A stretch of 64,000 nucleotides of DNA from Pilaira anomala (Eukaryota > Mucoromycota > Mucoromycetes > Mucorales > Mucoraceae). Below the pieces are notes generated by a model. That model saw nothing but the letters and a program-made list of their open reading frames with translations. It was not told where the DNA came from and searched no databases. Shown one piece after another: positions 1 through 12,546 of this stretch; position 1 is the stretch's first letter; every line of letters begins with the position of its first letter. The position numbers were made by a program, and so were the translations under genes. The DNA lies in assembly GCA_025716855.1 (NCBI GenBank), contig JAIXMQ010000049.1:124001-188000 (forward strand), read 5' to 3'.

Positions 1-328
1 TAAGATTACTTTGGAAGTAGCTCAAATTATTAAGGATGATTTCCTTCAACAAAATGGTTATAGTAATTATGATCGTTATTGTCCTTTCTTCAAGACTACT
101 TGGATGTTACGTAATATGATTGGTTTCTATGATCGTGCTACACATGCTGTCGAATCTTCCAACAACCAAATCACTTGGGCCAAGATTCGTGAGTCTATGG
201 GTGATATCATTTACAAGTTATCTTCAATGAAGTTTGAAGATCCTGCTGATGGTGAGGATGTTTTAGCTGAAAAGTATAGTGCTCTTTACAAGGAAATTGA
301 AGCTAAATTCAGTGATCTTGAAGCTTAA
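1..328 (+). CDS. VMA1: V-type proton ATPase catalytic subunit A, C-terminal end (5' end outside window)
   Basis: Only the last 108 or so codons are present; the reading frame is open from base 2 and stops at 326-328. The residues match the C-terminal helical domain of the V1 catalytic A subunit: [16 protein letters not shown] near the start, then [17 protein letters not shown] and the late [12 protein letters not shown] stretch. In this family the A subunit hydrolyses ATP in the V1 head to drive proton pumping into vacuoles and endosomes; the nucleotide-binding part lies upstream, outside the window. No intron interrupts this part. The family assignment is firm, the gene symbol follows yeast usage. 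Confidence 0.93.
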   Translation, partial: KITLEVAQIIKDDFLQQNGYSNYDRYCPFFKTTWMLRNMIGFYDRATHAVESSNNQITWAKIRESMGDIIYKLSSMKFEDPADGEDVLAEKYSALYKEIEAKFSDLEA

Positions 329-725
329 AAAAAGAAAAAAAATCTTCTCCTAAAAACTCTCACTCACACTCTCTCACACACACATACACCACCCTAGTTT
401 TTATTTATTTTTTCTCACATAAAATAAAATATGAAACGTTTTGTAAGACACTTATGATTGGTTAAAGTCCTTATTTTACAACTATTTTTTTTTGTTTTAT
501 TCAGTTACAATTTTTTTTTTTTTGAAGAAATAGTTTTTTGTTATATCAAATCAAATTTCTTTTTTTTTTCTTTATATATTAGATATAAAGACACTTTATA
601 ACCTTTTTTTTTCTATCAAGTAAAGAAAAGATATATATATATATATCAAAGAAAATAACAATTATATATACTCTACGTATAAATATTTAAAACTTTTTTT
701 TCTTTTTTTTTTCACAGCAGAAAAT

Positions 726-757
<32 letters not shown>

Positions 758-863
758 GTGAAAAAGAGAGGGAAACTTTATACACACAGATACACACGCA
801 AGAGATTATAAAGTCCATCTTTACTTTTTTTTTAGAAAAAAAAGGTAACGCGTCCTCTTCCTC
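329..863. other. Intergenic region: 3' end of V-ATPase gene and promoter of the CHD gene
   Basis: This stretch is very AT-rich, with long T runs, a 27-nt A run near 732-758, an AT microsatellite near 632-645 and CA-rich patches. I see no coding frame, RNA gene or clear TATA element with good spacing to the start codon at 864. Confidence 0.6.
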
Positions 864-3800
864 ATGTCACATCAACAAGGACAAGGTCTTCCATTGTCTC
901 AACAACAACAACAATACGTTCAACAACAAGCATCTATTGATGACCAAGACTTGTTTACAGATTATCAACAACTCTTTGTAGACACTCAACAACCAACTGA
1001 ATTCAATACAGGTTTCTATAATCATAGTCCGCAATATCCAACTCATTTTATACCACAAGATAATACTACCACACAACCTTTTCTTTTGAATTTTCCTACT
1101 GTTACCACTCCTACTGTTCCTGGTACCACTTCCACTTCTTCAACTTATCAGGGCAGCTATGACGGGGTCCCAATCTCTGGACCCAATCACAGAATGTATG
1201 ATAATATCACTAATCAATCTTTTACTTCAATGCATCAACAGCAACAGTTTCAACAACAACAACAACAATTGCAACAACATTTATTGATTCAAAGACAGCA
1301 ACAGCAACAACAACAGCAGTTACAATTACAACAATTGCAACGTCAAAAGCAGCAGCAGCAACAACAACAGCAACAACAGCAAAGACTTCATCTTCAACAA
1401 CAACAACAGCAGCAACATCAATTTCATCAATCTCATTCATATCGTCCTAATGTTATGTTGCAACAACAACAGCAACAGCAACATCAACATCAAATCATGT
1501 TTCAACAACAGCAGCAACATTCTCCTATTCCATCTTCTTCCTCTAGATCAGGTTCTACATCCCAAAAGAGAACAGGTAGAAACACAAAGCGAAAGGTCAA
1601 GTACGATGAATCAAGTGAAGATGATGATGAATTAATGGGACAAGAGGATGAAGATGAAGAAGAGGAAACATTGATTGAACAATCAGATGATAGTGACTTT
1701 GAATCAGGTCGACCTACCGCCACTTCCACCACTTCCAATCTCAAATCCAAACAACAACAACAGCAACAACAGGATGTACCTGTTGTGATGATTCCAATGG
1801 CTACTAGAACATTTGAAAAGATGTTGGATTATCGTATGAACCCACATACGGGAAAAGCAGAGCTCTTAGTAAAATACAAGTACGCAAGTTATCATCATGT
1901 AGAATGGGTACCAAAAGAAAAGATTGAGTCAGAACATTTAGGTAAACATCGAGTCAAAAAATTCTTGGCTAAGTGGAATGCGGATGGTCATAAGGGAGAA
2001 GATTATTCAGAGTATTTGAAAGTGGATCGAATCATTGATGAAGGTGAATTAGCTGATCCAGTTACGGGTGAACCTAGTATTTTTTATTTAGTTAAATGGA
2101 ATGGTTTATTCTATGATGCAAGTACTTGGGAAAGCGAAGAAGATGTACAAAGAGTGAGTGAATAGAACATAGTTAAAACGCATTTTTAAGTTAAATCCTA
2201 ATATAATCTCTTTCTTTCTTTATATAGATGGATATCTCTAAAATTCACGAATTTCAAAGACATCGTATTATCCCGCAAGAGAAACTTCCCAATCCACCCA
2301 AGAGACCAGACTACACACAATTCGTGAAATACAATGGAGGTATCAAATACAAGTTCGGTAACGAATTACGTAGTTATCAATTAGAAGGTTTAAACTGGAT
2401 CCGGTTCTGTTATTATAATTATCGCTCTTGTATTTTAGCGGATGAAATGGGTTTAGGAAAAACTGTACAATCTGTTGCTTTCTTGAATGATTTGTATTAT
2501 CAATTGAATGTACGAGGTCCCTTTTTAATCGTTGCTCCTTTATCCAGTAAGTTCGCGTATGTATTATTATTTTACTTATTAACCAGCATTTTTTTTTTTT
2601 TTTATGTATGCAGCAATTCCACATTGGGAAAGAGCTTTCAAGGCATGGACAGATTTGAATGTAATCGATTACCGTGGTAGTGTCTTATCTCGTAACTTAA
2701 TTCTTGAAACCGAATTCTATTACAAGGACGTACAAAGTAAACCTATACCGAACCGATTCAAATTTGATGTCCTTATTACTACTTATGAAATGGCTTCTGT
2801 CGGTGCACCTCATATCAAAGATATTCCTTGGAAATGTGCCGTCTTTGATGAAGCGCATCGTTTAAAGAATAAACAATCCAAAGTAGGTGAAATCCTTAAA
2901 GCATTCTCTATTGATCACAAGTTATTGTTGACCGGTACCCCTTTACAAAACAATTTGGATGAATTGTACAGTTTATTAAACTTTATGCAACCAGAAGTTT
3001 TCAGTAACGAAAGAGCCTTTTTTGCTGAATATGGAAATCTTCAGACGGCTCATGAAGTTGAAAAATTACAAGTATTGCTAAAGCCCATCATGTTGAGACG
3101 ATTTAAAGAGGATGTTGAGAAGAGTATTCCCGTCAAAGAAGAAACTGTGATTGAAGTTGAATTGACTAATCCTCAAAAGAAATGGTATCGTGCTATTCTT
3201 GAAAAGAATTTTAGTTTCTTGAGAAAAGGTGCCAAATGTGAGTAATATAATAATACACAAAATTATGCGCCCGTTATTTACTTTTTTTTTCTTTAGCTAA
3301 TAAGGAAATGCCTCATTTACGTAATATCATGATGCAATTACGTAAATGTTGTATCCATCCATACTTACTCGAAGGCGCTGAAGAAGTCATTGTAGAAGAC
3401 AGTCGAGCCAAGACACCTCAAGAACAATTTTCTTGCCTAATTGATTCGTCAGGTAAATTAGTCTTGATTGATAAACTCTTGCGTAAATTATTTGAAGGAA
3501 ATCACAAGGTCTTGATCTTTTCACAATTTACAAGTTGTCTTGATATTCTTTCGGATTACTTGCGCGGAAGACAATACCCTCATGAACGTATCGATGGCAG
3601 TGTCCCTGGTGATCAAAGACAAGCTGCTATCGATCGATTCTCTACATTACCTATCAATCAATCCTTTGTCTTTTTATTATGTACAAGAGCAGGTGGTGTT
3701 GGTATCAATTTAACTGCAGCAGATACTTGTATTATTTTTGATAGTGATTGGAACCCACAGAACGATTTACAAGCCCAAGCACGTTGTCATCGTATCGGAC

Positions 3801-6526
3801 AAACGAAACCTGTTCAAGTCTATAGACTGATTTGTCGAAATACTTATGAAAAGGATATGTTTGATCGTGCAGGTATGAAACTCGGTCTTGATAAAGCAGT
3901 CATGCAACGCATGAACTCCTCTTCCGGTCAAAACCAGCCCTCCTCCTCTGCTTCAGAAGAAAGTTCAAATATGTCTAAAAACGAACTCAATCGGAAAGAG
4001 ATTGAAGCGCTCTTAAAAAAGGGTGCGTACGGTGCTGTCATGGATGATGAGGAAAGTCAGCAGTTTTGTGAAGAAGATATCGATCAAATCTTGGAAAGAC
4101 GTACAACTGTCATTCGTCATGAAGGAAATGAAAAGGGTTCAATTTTCTCAAAGGCCACCTTTTCTTCGTCTACTGAACAAGGTGTTGAATTAGATGATCC
4201 GGACTTCTGGGAGAAATGGGCTGCAAAGGCTAAATTGGATGTACAAGATGTACCAGATGAAAATGGATTAATTGTGTATGAACCAAGAAGAAGACGCCAG
4301 GTACAAAGATTTGGTACAAGAAATGCAGATGGCGCTTATTCCTCAAATGATAACGCAGATGATTCCGATGCCTATGAAGATGATACTGAGAAATCTGGAA
4401 AACGTGATTTACCTCGTCCTTGGACGCTTTCCGAAAAGACAAAATATGAACGTAAATTAATGATCTATGGTTACGGTCCTTGGCAACAAATGCAAGTCCA
4501 TTTCCCTCGTCGAACCGAAAAGGATCTTAAATTCGCAACTCGTTATTTAATGCGTAAAGTACGTCATGTGATTGAAGCCAATTCAGAAGAAGATCGAAAA
4601 CTTTTAGAAGATATTGATTTCATATTGGAAACAGATGCTCAGGATGAATCTCCGGATGAAACCATACCTTACATTGGTGCCTCCAAGAAACATATTGCTG
4701 AATTTCGATCTTTCTTGATACAAGCACCTGCAGATTACATTGAACATATTGAAAGAAAAGGACGTAACTTTTTATTAAGAATTCAAATGTTACATATGGT
4801 AAGAGATCGTATTGTGCCTAAAGATTGGGCTCTTGCCAAAGTCTTGCCGATACCTAAAGTAACGGGCTCTTTACCTTGTGATTGGTGGGGTGAATCAGAA
4901 GATCGCGATTTACTCTTGGGTATTTGTAAACATGGCTATCAACAATATTTAACCATGCGTAAAGATAAAGAGTTTTGCTTTTATGGTAAAAAGTTTGATG
5001 ATAGTAAAGCAGGTACCTTACAAGAAGATGATGATGAAACAGGTGTAAGTGCTCAAGATGATACATATGATACTGGCTCTACAGGTGAAGATTCTACAGT
5101 TTATGTCTGGCCATCCAAAGCAGATATTGGTATGCGTTTACGTCGTATTATTGCAGCATTTTTAAGAGAACAAGGAAATGACAATAGAAGAAGAAGGGGT
5201 GTTACAAGCGGTGAACCCACTACTGGTAATAGCACTAGTGGTGGCGGTGGCGGAAGAAGTGGTACAGGTAGATCATCTAGACGTACAACAGATTCAGGAA
5301 ACCGATGGCAAAAGAAGAACCGCGGAGACTTTATGAGAACAATACTTTCGTTTGGTGTTGAGACAGTACCAGGGGATCCAAATATTCGATGGAATAGATT
5401 CAGAGAGATTTCTGGATTAGAGAATCGAACAGACGCTTCATTAGATTTATATTATTACAAGTTTATTGCTGCATGTAAGGAAATTATGAAAAAGCAACAA
5501 AAAGCAACTGAAGAAGATCAAAAGAGTCGTGAATCAAGTGAAGAAGCTACAGCAGTTGCAACCGAAGAATTAGAATTAGTTGATACCATTCCCTATGATA
5601 AAGCAAGAAGAGCTCTTAAGCGTGTAGATCAAATGAAGAAAATTCGTGAACAAGTTGTGGTGGATCCTGATTATGATACCTCAATTATGAAAGCCAGAAA
5701 GACATCTGGATTACCGCCGTAAGTGATTTTTAAATCGAATTCATTATATATAACTCATAATTTATAATTTAGATGGTGGGAAGTACCATTACATGATAAA
5801 GCCTTATTAGAAGGTATCTGTAAACATGGGATTGGAAGACATGACCTCATGGTCAATGATACCGAATTACCTTTCCATCGCATCGTTCAAAAGAATATCG
5901 AAAATAGTTCAATTGTAGATCCAAATCTTGAATCCACGGCTGCCATGTTAATTCGAATTGCTTGGCCAAAAGAGCTTGTCATTCAAAGACGTATTGATGC
6001 ATTATGTGAATTAATTCTAAGACCTAAACAACCTCAAAAACGTCAAATTCGTAGTCGTAAACGAAAGACACCCTCATCAGACGTGAGTACTACTACACAT
6101 CCTTCAAACAATACAAATATAACAGGAATTGTCGCATCCAAAACTCCTGCAAGCATTGTTCCTCCTCCTCATGTGGCAAATCGACAATACCTAAGTGATA
6201 TAGCTACAGATAGTGATGGAGATGACGATGTGGAGGAGGAGGAGGAGGAAGAAGAAGACGTGGAATTAATGAGACAAAAGAGAGCACGGTATGAACTCTA
6301 TTTACAGCAACAAAGAAAGCGTGTCCCTACAAAACCTCTGAAATCTCAGCAAGGATTTAGAAATACTTTGCCAGGTTCCTCTGCTAATCCTTCTCCACAT
6401 TCACCAAGTACAATGGGTACTCCTTCTACAAATCGGGACGATGACGAAATGGAAGAGGGCGAAATTGGCTATTCTGACGAAGATGAGGAAGAAGATATGT
6501 TAGAAGATCCAGCATTTGCATTTTAA
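864..6526 (+). CDS. Chromodomain helicase DNA-binding protein, subfamily III (CHD6-9/Kismet)-like
   Basis: Five exons (864-2153, 2228-2546, 2614-3237, 3297-5718, 5773-6526) give 1802 aa. The first 230 residues are low complexity with long CAA/CAG glutamine runs, then an acidic patch. Two chromodomains follow (about 310-430), then a Snf2 ATPase with DEMGLGKT (Walker A) and DEAH, and a helicase-C half with ARCHRIGQT. After the motor, [16 protein letters not shown], a [13 protein letters not shown] segment, a SANT/SLIDE-like region ([10 protein letters not shown] onwards) and a second [19 protein letters not shown] segment match the layout of animal CHD7/CHD8 rather than CHD1 or CHD3. The protein should slide or evict nucleosomes in the nucleus. 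It is shorter than animal CHD7 (near 3000 aa) and I see no clear BRK domain. The tail is acidic. Confidence 0.9.
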
Positions 6527-6595
6527 AAAAAATAAATATATATGAATTTACAAAAATAAAGAAAAAGCTCTTTATTTTCTTTTCTGTGTTTATCA

Positions 6596-6841
6596 TCATG
6601 CGGTTTGTCCTTGTTGTGTAACTATGACTATTAAAGGAAATAAGGTTTCGAAAAATAAGTAAATTACTTGACATTTCTTCCTGTTCTTGTGGCATGTGAG
6701 AAAAAATAAGATATCAATAACAATCGAATGATAGTTATTACCTGCTTGTCGAGAACTTTTTTTTTGGACTCCAAGATAGAGTAGCTCTCTCTCCTCGGCG
6801 ACTTTCATAGTCTTTTGAAGTACTTTATCTTCTGAAAGCAT
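6596..6841 (-). CDS. Possible small hypothetical gene, convergent with the CHD gene
   Basis: An ATG at 6841 opens 33 codons beginning MLSEDKVLQKTMKVAEEREL, charged and helix-like, ending at a GTAATA donor after SSRQA. Two AG acceptors about 50 bp downstream would give either a short product ending GRNVK or a longer one running on into QEEMSSNLLIF. I recognise no family. The helical, non-repetitive character and the plausible donor are the only support. The 3' side lies within 75 bp of the CHD stop codon, so it could also be noise from an antisense 3' UTR. Confidence 0.25.
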   Translation of the reverse strand: MLSEDKVLQKTMKVAEERELLYLGVQKKSSRQAGNNYHSIVIDILFFLTCHKNRKKCQVIYLFFETLFPLIVIVTQQGQTA

Positions 6842-8784
6842 TGTTAAAAAAAAAAGATATATGAATAAAAGAAAGGGCCTTTTTTTTGCGACTAGAAACG
6901 AATCAAAAATTACATTATTTTTACAATCCTACGCGATTAGATCTATTAACCTCTTCCACCATTCTATTGCCAGTACCCTCATAAATTAACTAAAGGTTAT
7001 GTTATGTTGCTTAAGCAAAAATAAAGTAGCCATATCAGTTTATACAACTGCAGTAAAACTTTTAGTGTTAATGTTATGGTAATATAATTCTTGATAAATC
7101 TGCCTCTCTCACTTTTAATTTAAGGTAAGTATTAAAAAAAAAACGAGATCTTTTGATACCATCATTTTATTACGGTAGCAGAGCCCTTGGGCTACGCTAC
7201 GTGCTTACTGACGTCTTTTTGATAAAGAGAAAAGAGATACTAGATACAATTTTTTTTTGTAGCGGAAATTTTTTTTTATCCAATCAAATCATCGGAAAAA
7301 GGGAAGAAAGTGTATTTTTAAACAAAAATCAACAGGTCCCGACCTTTAATTTTTTTCGAAATTTAGAAATGTAGATATATCTTGGCATTGAAAATTTTTT
7401 AAAGCTTGGCTTTTTGATGATATATGTAAAATTGTAAGCTCTTTTTAATGGTGTAAAAATCAGAGTAAAATAGTAATAAATATTTATAGGTAGTATGAAA
7501 AAACAATATACAGTTTTTGTTAGAACAAGTATATTTTTTACATACAAAATAACAATTATAAATCAACAGAAAGATGCGCCTTTAAATTATGAATCGATTG
7601 TATATTATATTGTATAATAGAATAGGTGAAATAAAAGACTTTAATTTGAAAAGAAAGAAATTTAGACCCATATCTCAATTTTTAGGTCCAAAAAACAGGA
7701 AAAAAACCAAATCAGGATACAGACATATTTTGTTAGGCAATGTTATATTCAAACGATACAAAACCTAAAAAATAAGCTTTTCATGCATTTAGATTTATTA
7801 TCCTATATATAAAAAATATACTTGTCTTAATAGAACCTATGCTTTCTCATACAAGCTATTAATATTTATAATTAGTCTGTTTTGATTTTTACATCATTAG
7901 AAAGAGCGTCAAATTCTACCTTAGACATCAATAAAAATCTAAAGTTTAAAACCATTTAAATACAAAGATATAACTGCATTTCTAATTTTTAATTTTTTTT
8001 AAGCTGTGAAAAAAATTCCATTTTTTAGAAAAATTTGCTAGTCCCCCCTATGGATTTTTTCAAAAATCAGAAAGGTAGATATATCTTTACATTAAGAAGG
8101 GTTTCACGCTTGTTATTTTAACGGTAAATACAGAATTTTGCACTCTTTCGAATGATGTAAAAATCAAAATATAATAATTACAGATATTAATGGTTATTGT
8201 CAGAAACAGAAATAAAGTTTTTATTAGGGCATGTATATTTTTTGTTTCTAATAATATAAATCAAATTATATATAAAGATGCGCCTTCAAATTCTGCACTT
8301 TCTGTATATCATATTGCCTAATGAAATAGTTGATTTAGAGAGACGTTACTTTGACAAGAAGATATTTTTTGTAAAAATTTCAATTTCTGGGACCGAAAAA
8401 CGAGGTGTATATAGACCATGCTACATGCACTCTCCATTTGTAGTGCATGTAAGGAAAACAGTTTTTGTTAGAGAAAGTATATTTTTTACTTATAAAAAAA
8501 TATTTCTTTATATACAATTATTTTCCCATCAAATTTTAGGATTTTCTGGATATAGTATTGTATAATAGAATAGTTAATATTGAAGGACTTTACTTTGACA
8601 TGAAAGATTTCCAGGGCTTAAATTTGGAGTGTGTGTAGTCTATTATTCGGGTGTTTATAGGGGATGACCTTTTACCATTCTTTTTTTTTTTTGTGAGAAT
8701 GACCATACTTGAGATCTTAACACCAACTTTTCGATTAAATTAGTTATCTTAAAATAAAAAAAAAAAGAAGCTATTGATAGAATA

Positions 8785-10400
8785 CTGGATTTCCCACTGT
8801 TTTTGGGACTCGGTTTGAAAATTTTTGGGACTAAATGTCAGAGTTGTTTGAACAAAATCAGAATTATTTTTTAAACAATTATTTAAAATTTTTGGAATAT
8901 TTATTATTTTTAAAAAAAAAACTATAGCATCTGCTCTTCAGCTAAGCAACGAGGAAAAAAAGATACAGAATGTCTTATCCATCCTCTACAATCACTCAAA
9001 GTTACTTTAGAACATGATTCTAATACTCTTGGTGTGAGAGTATCCTTGCCATCGATAGGAGATCTTTTAATACCTGCCTTAACCTTAGACCAAAACTCTT
9101 CGATAGGATTCAAAAATGGGGAGTATGGTGGCAATTAAACACACTTATAACCCCTACTGACAATATAATCATTCACAACCTTACCTCTTGGTCCATGGAT
9201 TGGGGCATTATCCATTACTAGGTAAAAACCTTGCATCTTATTTTTATCTAAAACATCCATGACGTTGCAAAGGTAAGCTAAGTAATGGCCGGTATTGGTA
9301 CCTTTCGTGATTTTGACAGCCTTTCCGTCGAGCTTTCTCTTTTTAGCATTAGTCGCCGAAGTGGGTTTTCTTAACGATATATCTATAACTCCAGCAGAAG
9401 ATATGGCTCCTAAAATTGTTATGGATGTACCTCTGTTCGTAGGTACAATGGTCTTAGCAGGCTTTCCTTTTGCAGACCATCCTCTATTTCTCACTATATG
9501 TAAATTAAAGCCTGCTTCATCTAAAAACACACAGTTGCGCTCAAAACCCATATCCTTGTCAGCAATAAAAGTTTCGACACGTTCTCTTCGTTGTCGTATA
9601 GTGTCTTCATCGTTACGCTTGGCTGGTATTTTTTCTAATCGCTTTAAGGATAGCGCACAATGGGTCTTCATATGGCGCTGAAGTCCAGATTTACTAATTA
9701 CTAAATCCTTAAATTCTTTTACTAGCTCGTCTTTTATGTGTTCAATAGTTGCCGTAGCAAACTTTTCAATATAGTTGATAATAAAGTCTGTATGTTCCTG
9801 TTTTAAGGATGACATACTACCTTCAGCTGGCCCTCTCTTCTTACGAACTACCCCACCAGATGAGATCCATTGGCTTCTAAACCTATATGCTGAGCTTCTT
9901 GATATGCCAAAACAGTTGGCTGCTTCCATAGTACTTACACCTTCGGTAAGCTGCTCAAGAAAGCCTACAATTTGAAGATCGCTGTAGCTTCTGTAAGCGA
10001 GCTTTTTTTTTTCCAATTCTTTTTTTATGATCCCCTGTAGGTCTGGTTTTTTTTCTTGCGAACTATTTTCCTCTTCCTCTTCGTGTTCAGATTCAAATTG
10101 TTCCGTCTCAGCTGTAATGCCAACGGTTTCGTTCACTTCCTCATCTAATTCCATTGCGCTTATACCATCGTACTCAATTCTCATCATCGACATAAGACTA
10201 ACATATACTTCTGTTGTTTGGTCTTCTAAACAGAGCTCAGACATATCGATATCAAAAGTGGACATATTTATTTTTTAATATAAAAAGTTCTAAAAATTAT
10301 AAAAGATAGTTCAAAAAATAATTCTGATTTTGTTCAAACAACTCTGACATTTAGTCCCAAAAATTTTCAAACCGAGTCCCAAAAACAGTGGGAAATCCAG
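8785..10400 (-). mobile_element. Tc1/mariner-superfamily DNA transposon, copy 1 (inactive, inverted relative to copy 2)
   Basis: The element is 1616 bp with 88-bp perfect terminal inverted repeats (8785-8872 and 10313-10400) beginning CTGGATTTCCCACTG, flanked by TA at 8783-8784 and 10401-10402. This is the classical TA target duplication of the IS630-Tc1-mariner superfamily. The transposase gene runs on the minus strand and has one nonsense codon. Copy 2 (52216-53831) has exactly the same length and TIRs. The flanks of both copies read in the same direction while the interiors read in opposite directions. Confidence 0.93.
8922..10265 (-). pseudogene. Tc1/mariner-like transposase with a premature stop codon
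   Basis: The frame starts at 10265 and encodes the same 447-codon transposase as the intact copy at 52351-53694. Codon 377, a tyrosine TAC in the intact copy, is TAA here (9135-9137). The stop falls after the second catalytic aspartate and before the LPPYSPFLNP motif and the catalytic glutamate, so the 376-aa product would lack a complete DDE triad. Only three other residue differences from the intact copy are apparent (R92, G240 and a V/I change near 410). One base change therefore separates it from an open frame, so inactivation looks recent. It could not act unless the stop is read through. Confidence 0.9.
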
Positions 10401-11412
10401 TATAATTCAAAGAAAAAAAAGTCTTCATCTATTATAATCTTATTCAAATATTTGCCAGAGGATTACTTAATTAGATTCCGGATGCCTTTTTTTTATGATA
10501 TTTTTTTTATCTTAGTTCTGCTTGATTGAGTTGATTGTATAAGAAATGGTTATACACAAATATGTATCTTTTTCATATTAATACGCATTAATGCATATGG
10601 CTGTGAAAAAAGAAATAGTATTTTTTTTTCACATCTTTCTGATGTTATTTTTACAAAGATTACTTATTATATATATATATATATATATATATTGCTTTTA
10701 AAAACATAATCTTGGATAATTACATATATAAGTGTATAGATAGATATATGTGTATATACAAAGTGAAGTGTCATACGTTACAGATTGCAAAAAAAAAAAA
10801 AAAAGATTTTTTTTGACGTATCTGTACACAAAAAAGCTATCAAAAAGAAAGACAAATATGTACACAAAAATCAATCAAAAAACATCATCCACTCTATGAG
10901 TGTGAAAAGCTGAGTCGCCGAAATGGGTCTGGACAACTTGTGTTGTGGTAATATATTCAATAAATAAAAACATATGATAAAGAAAAAAATTTATGAACTT
11001 GTCCTAAAATAAGAAAGGAGCTAGACTAAAATGTAGGTTTATCTCTTTTTTTCTCCAATCCTATTGGCTTTCAAATCAATATCTTATGAATATTTTCGTT
11101 TTGTTTATTTGAAGTTTCCGGAAGTAGAAAAAAAATTTTTTTACCTCCTTCTTTTTTTTTTTAATAGTAATCACTGTTTATATCATGATATAGTTATCAT
11201 GAGAGAATTCCGAGGAAAAAATATGAATATTGATTACTTCATAACAAGCTCTTTTATCAGAATTACCATATCAATCAAAAAAAAAAATTTTTTTTTTTTG
11301 CATGAAAAGTGTAACAGTCAAAGATATGCTCTATGGATTTTACTATATAAGCTCTTACTTTTTTCTTTTCCTTTTCCTTTTTTTTCTCTCTCTCCATAAC
11401 AGTTTAATTCAT

Positions 11413-12123
11413 ATGCTCCGCCTGCTCTGCTACCTAGTCTCGGCAATCAGCTTTGTTTTTCGTAAGTACATCCGTAATGATCATATATTTCGTGTAAGTT
11501 GATACTCATTTTTTTTATATATTTATATAGCCCCTGCTTCGTTCCTCTTCGAGGACTTTAAGGTTGCTCATTGCAACCTTGTTCTAAAAATCGATTCCGT
11601 GCCTGCTTGGGTACAAGAAGCCTCCTCTCCCGAGGTTTGTAAGGCTCCCTCAACGATAGCTTTGTTCCAAAAAGCATCCTCCCCGGACGTTTGTTATAAA
11701 AAAGAGCAGCCAAAAGCTCTCTTTGTTTTAAAGGATCCCTCGAAAGAAATCTTTGTAGTAAACAAGCCTGCCTTTCCTGTCCTTCCTGTTTGCCCTGTCT
11801 CTGCTGGGACCTGTAAACCCATCCTGGTGATGGGTTTGTTGTTGAAAGAACCTGTCTGTCGTCTTCCCGCCTTCCCTTTCTGTCCGCTTCCCTCTCCTTC
11901 TCTTCCTCCTCCGACTTTGAAGCCCGGACTCATCCCAACAGGTGAGCCTTTTACTCTGGTAGTAAAAGGTATGCTCCAAAACCTGTTGGTTGTCTCAAAA
12001 GGATTGTTTTGGGATCGCGGTCATCACCGTACCTACGTAATCCTTGTATTATTCTTGTATCTCAAGTTTTTGAGACCAAGAGTACGCAGACGTAAAACGC
12101 GATGTAGCTGCCAAGTTTGTTAA
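11413..12123 (+). CDS. Unknown 213-aa protein with hydrophobic N-terminus, copy 1
   Basis: Exon 1 (11413-11461) and exon 2 (11531-12123) join through a GTAAGT...TATAG intron in frame to give 213 aa. The start MLRLLCYLVSAISFVF is a signal-peptide or anchor-like segment. The rest is rich in Pro, Val and Cys (about ten cysteines), with repeated ASSPEVC/ASSPDVC motifs, a hydrophobic VILVLFLYLKFL segment and a basic cysteine-containing tail. I recognise no family. The exon is more GC-rich than its surroundings. The copy at 54879-55590 keeps the same intron and stop; the differences between them include many third-position synonymous changes, which supports real coding on this strand. It lies inside the duplicated repeat core and may travel with it. 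Confidence 0.6.
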
Positions 12124-12546
12124 AAAAAAAAAATAATAAAAACTTTTCTAAAAAAATTATTTTGTGTCATAAAAAAGTCTTTTATATCTTTGGCAGTTGT
12201 TTAGTTATTTCTTCAGATGATTAAATATATTATAACTGAGTCTTTAATAGATGCCTTTTTGAATATCGAGTAACTGTACAGTACAAAAAAAAAAAAAAAA
12301 AAAAAAAAAAATAGTATAATACATAAGCGGAGAAGATTTATAAAAGAGAAATTTCATTATCCATCCACTTTCTCTCCTCCCTCCAAAAAAAACAATAAAA
12401 CAATCTTATCTTGTATCGAAATAGGTTCTATATAAATAATGAAACATATTCTTTTTAACACAACACCAGGCTTCATAAAAGCTGTTTGTTAAGTAGTAAC
12501 TAAATAACATGTATCTTAAAAAAAAAAGGAATGGTAAAAAATCATA

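Noticed and set aside
8278..8565. Conserved frame of 83-95 codons repeated at 8278, 13822, 51707 and 57292
   Set aside because: It lies in the AT-rich subterminal repeats, its starts differ between copies, and its conservation is explained by the repeat itself; an inverted copy at 57727 supports this.
9295..9681. 128-codon frame antisense to the transposase (also 52935-53321)
   Set aside because: Shadow of the transposase gene; present in both copies only because the element is duplicated.
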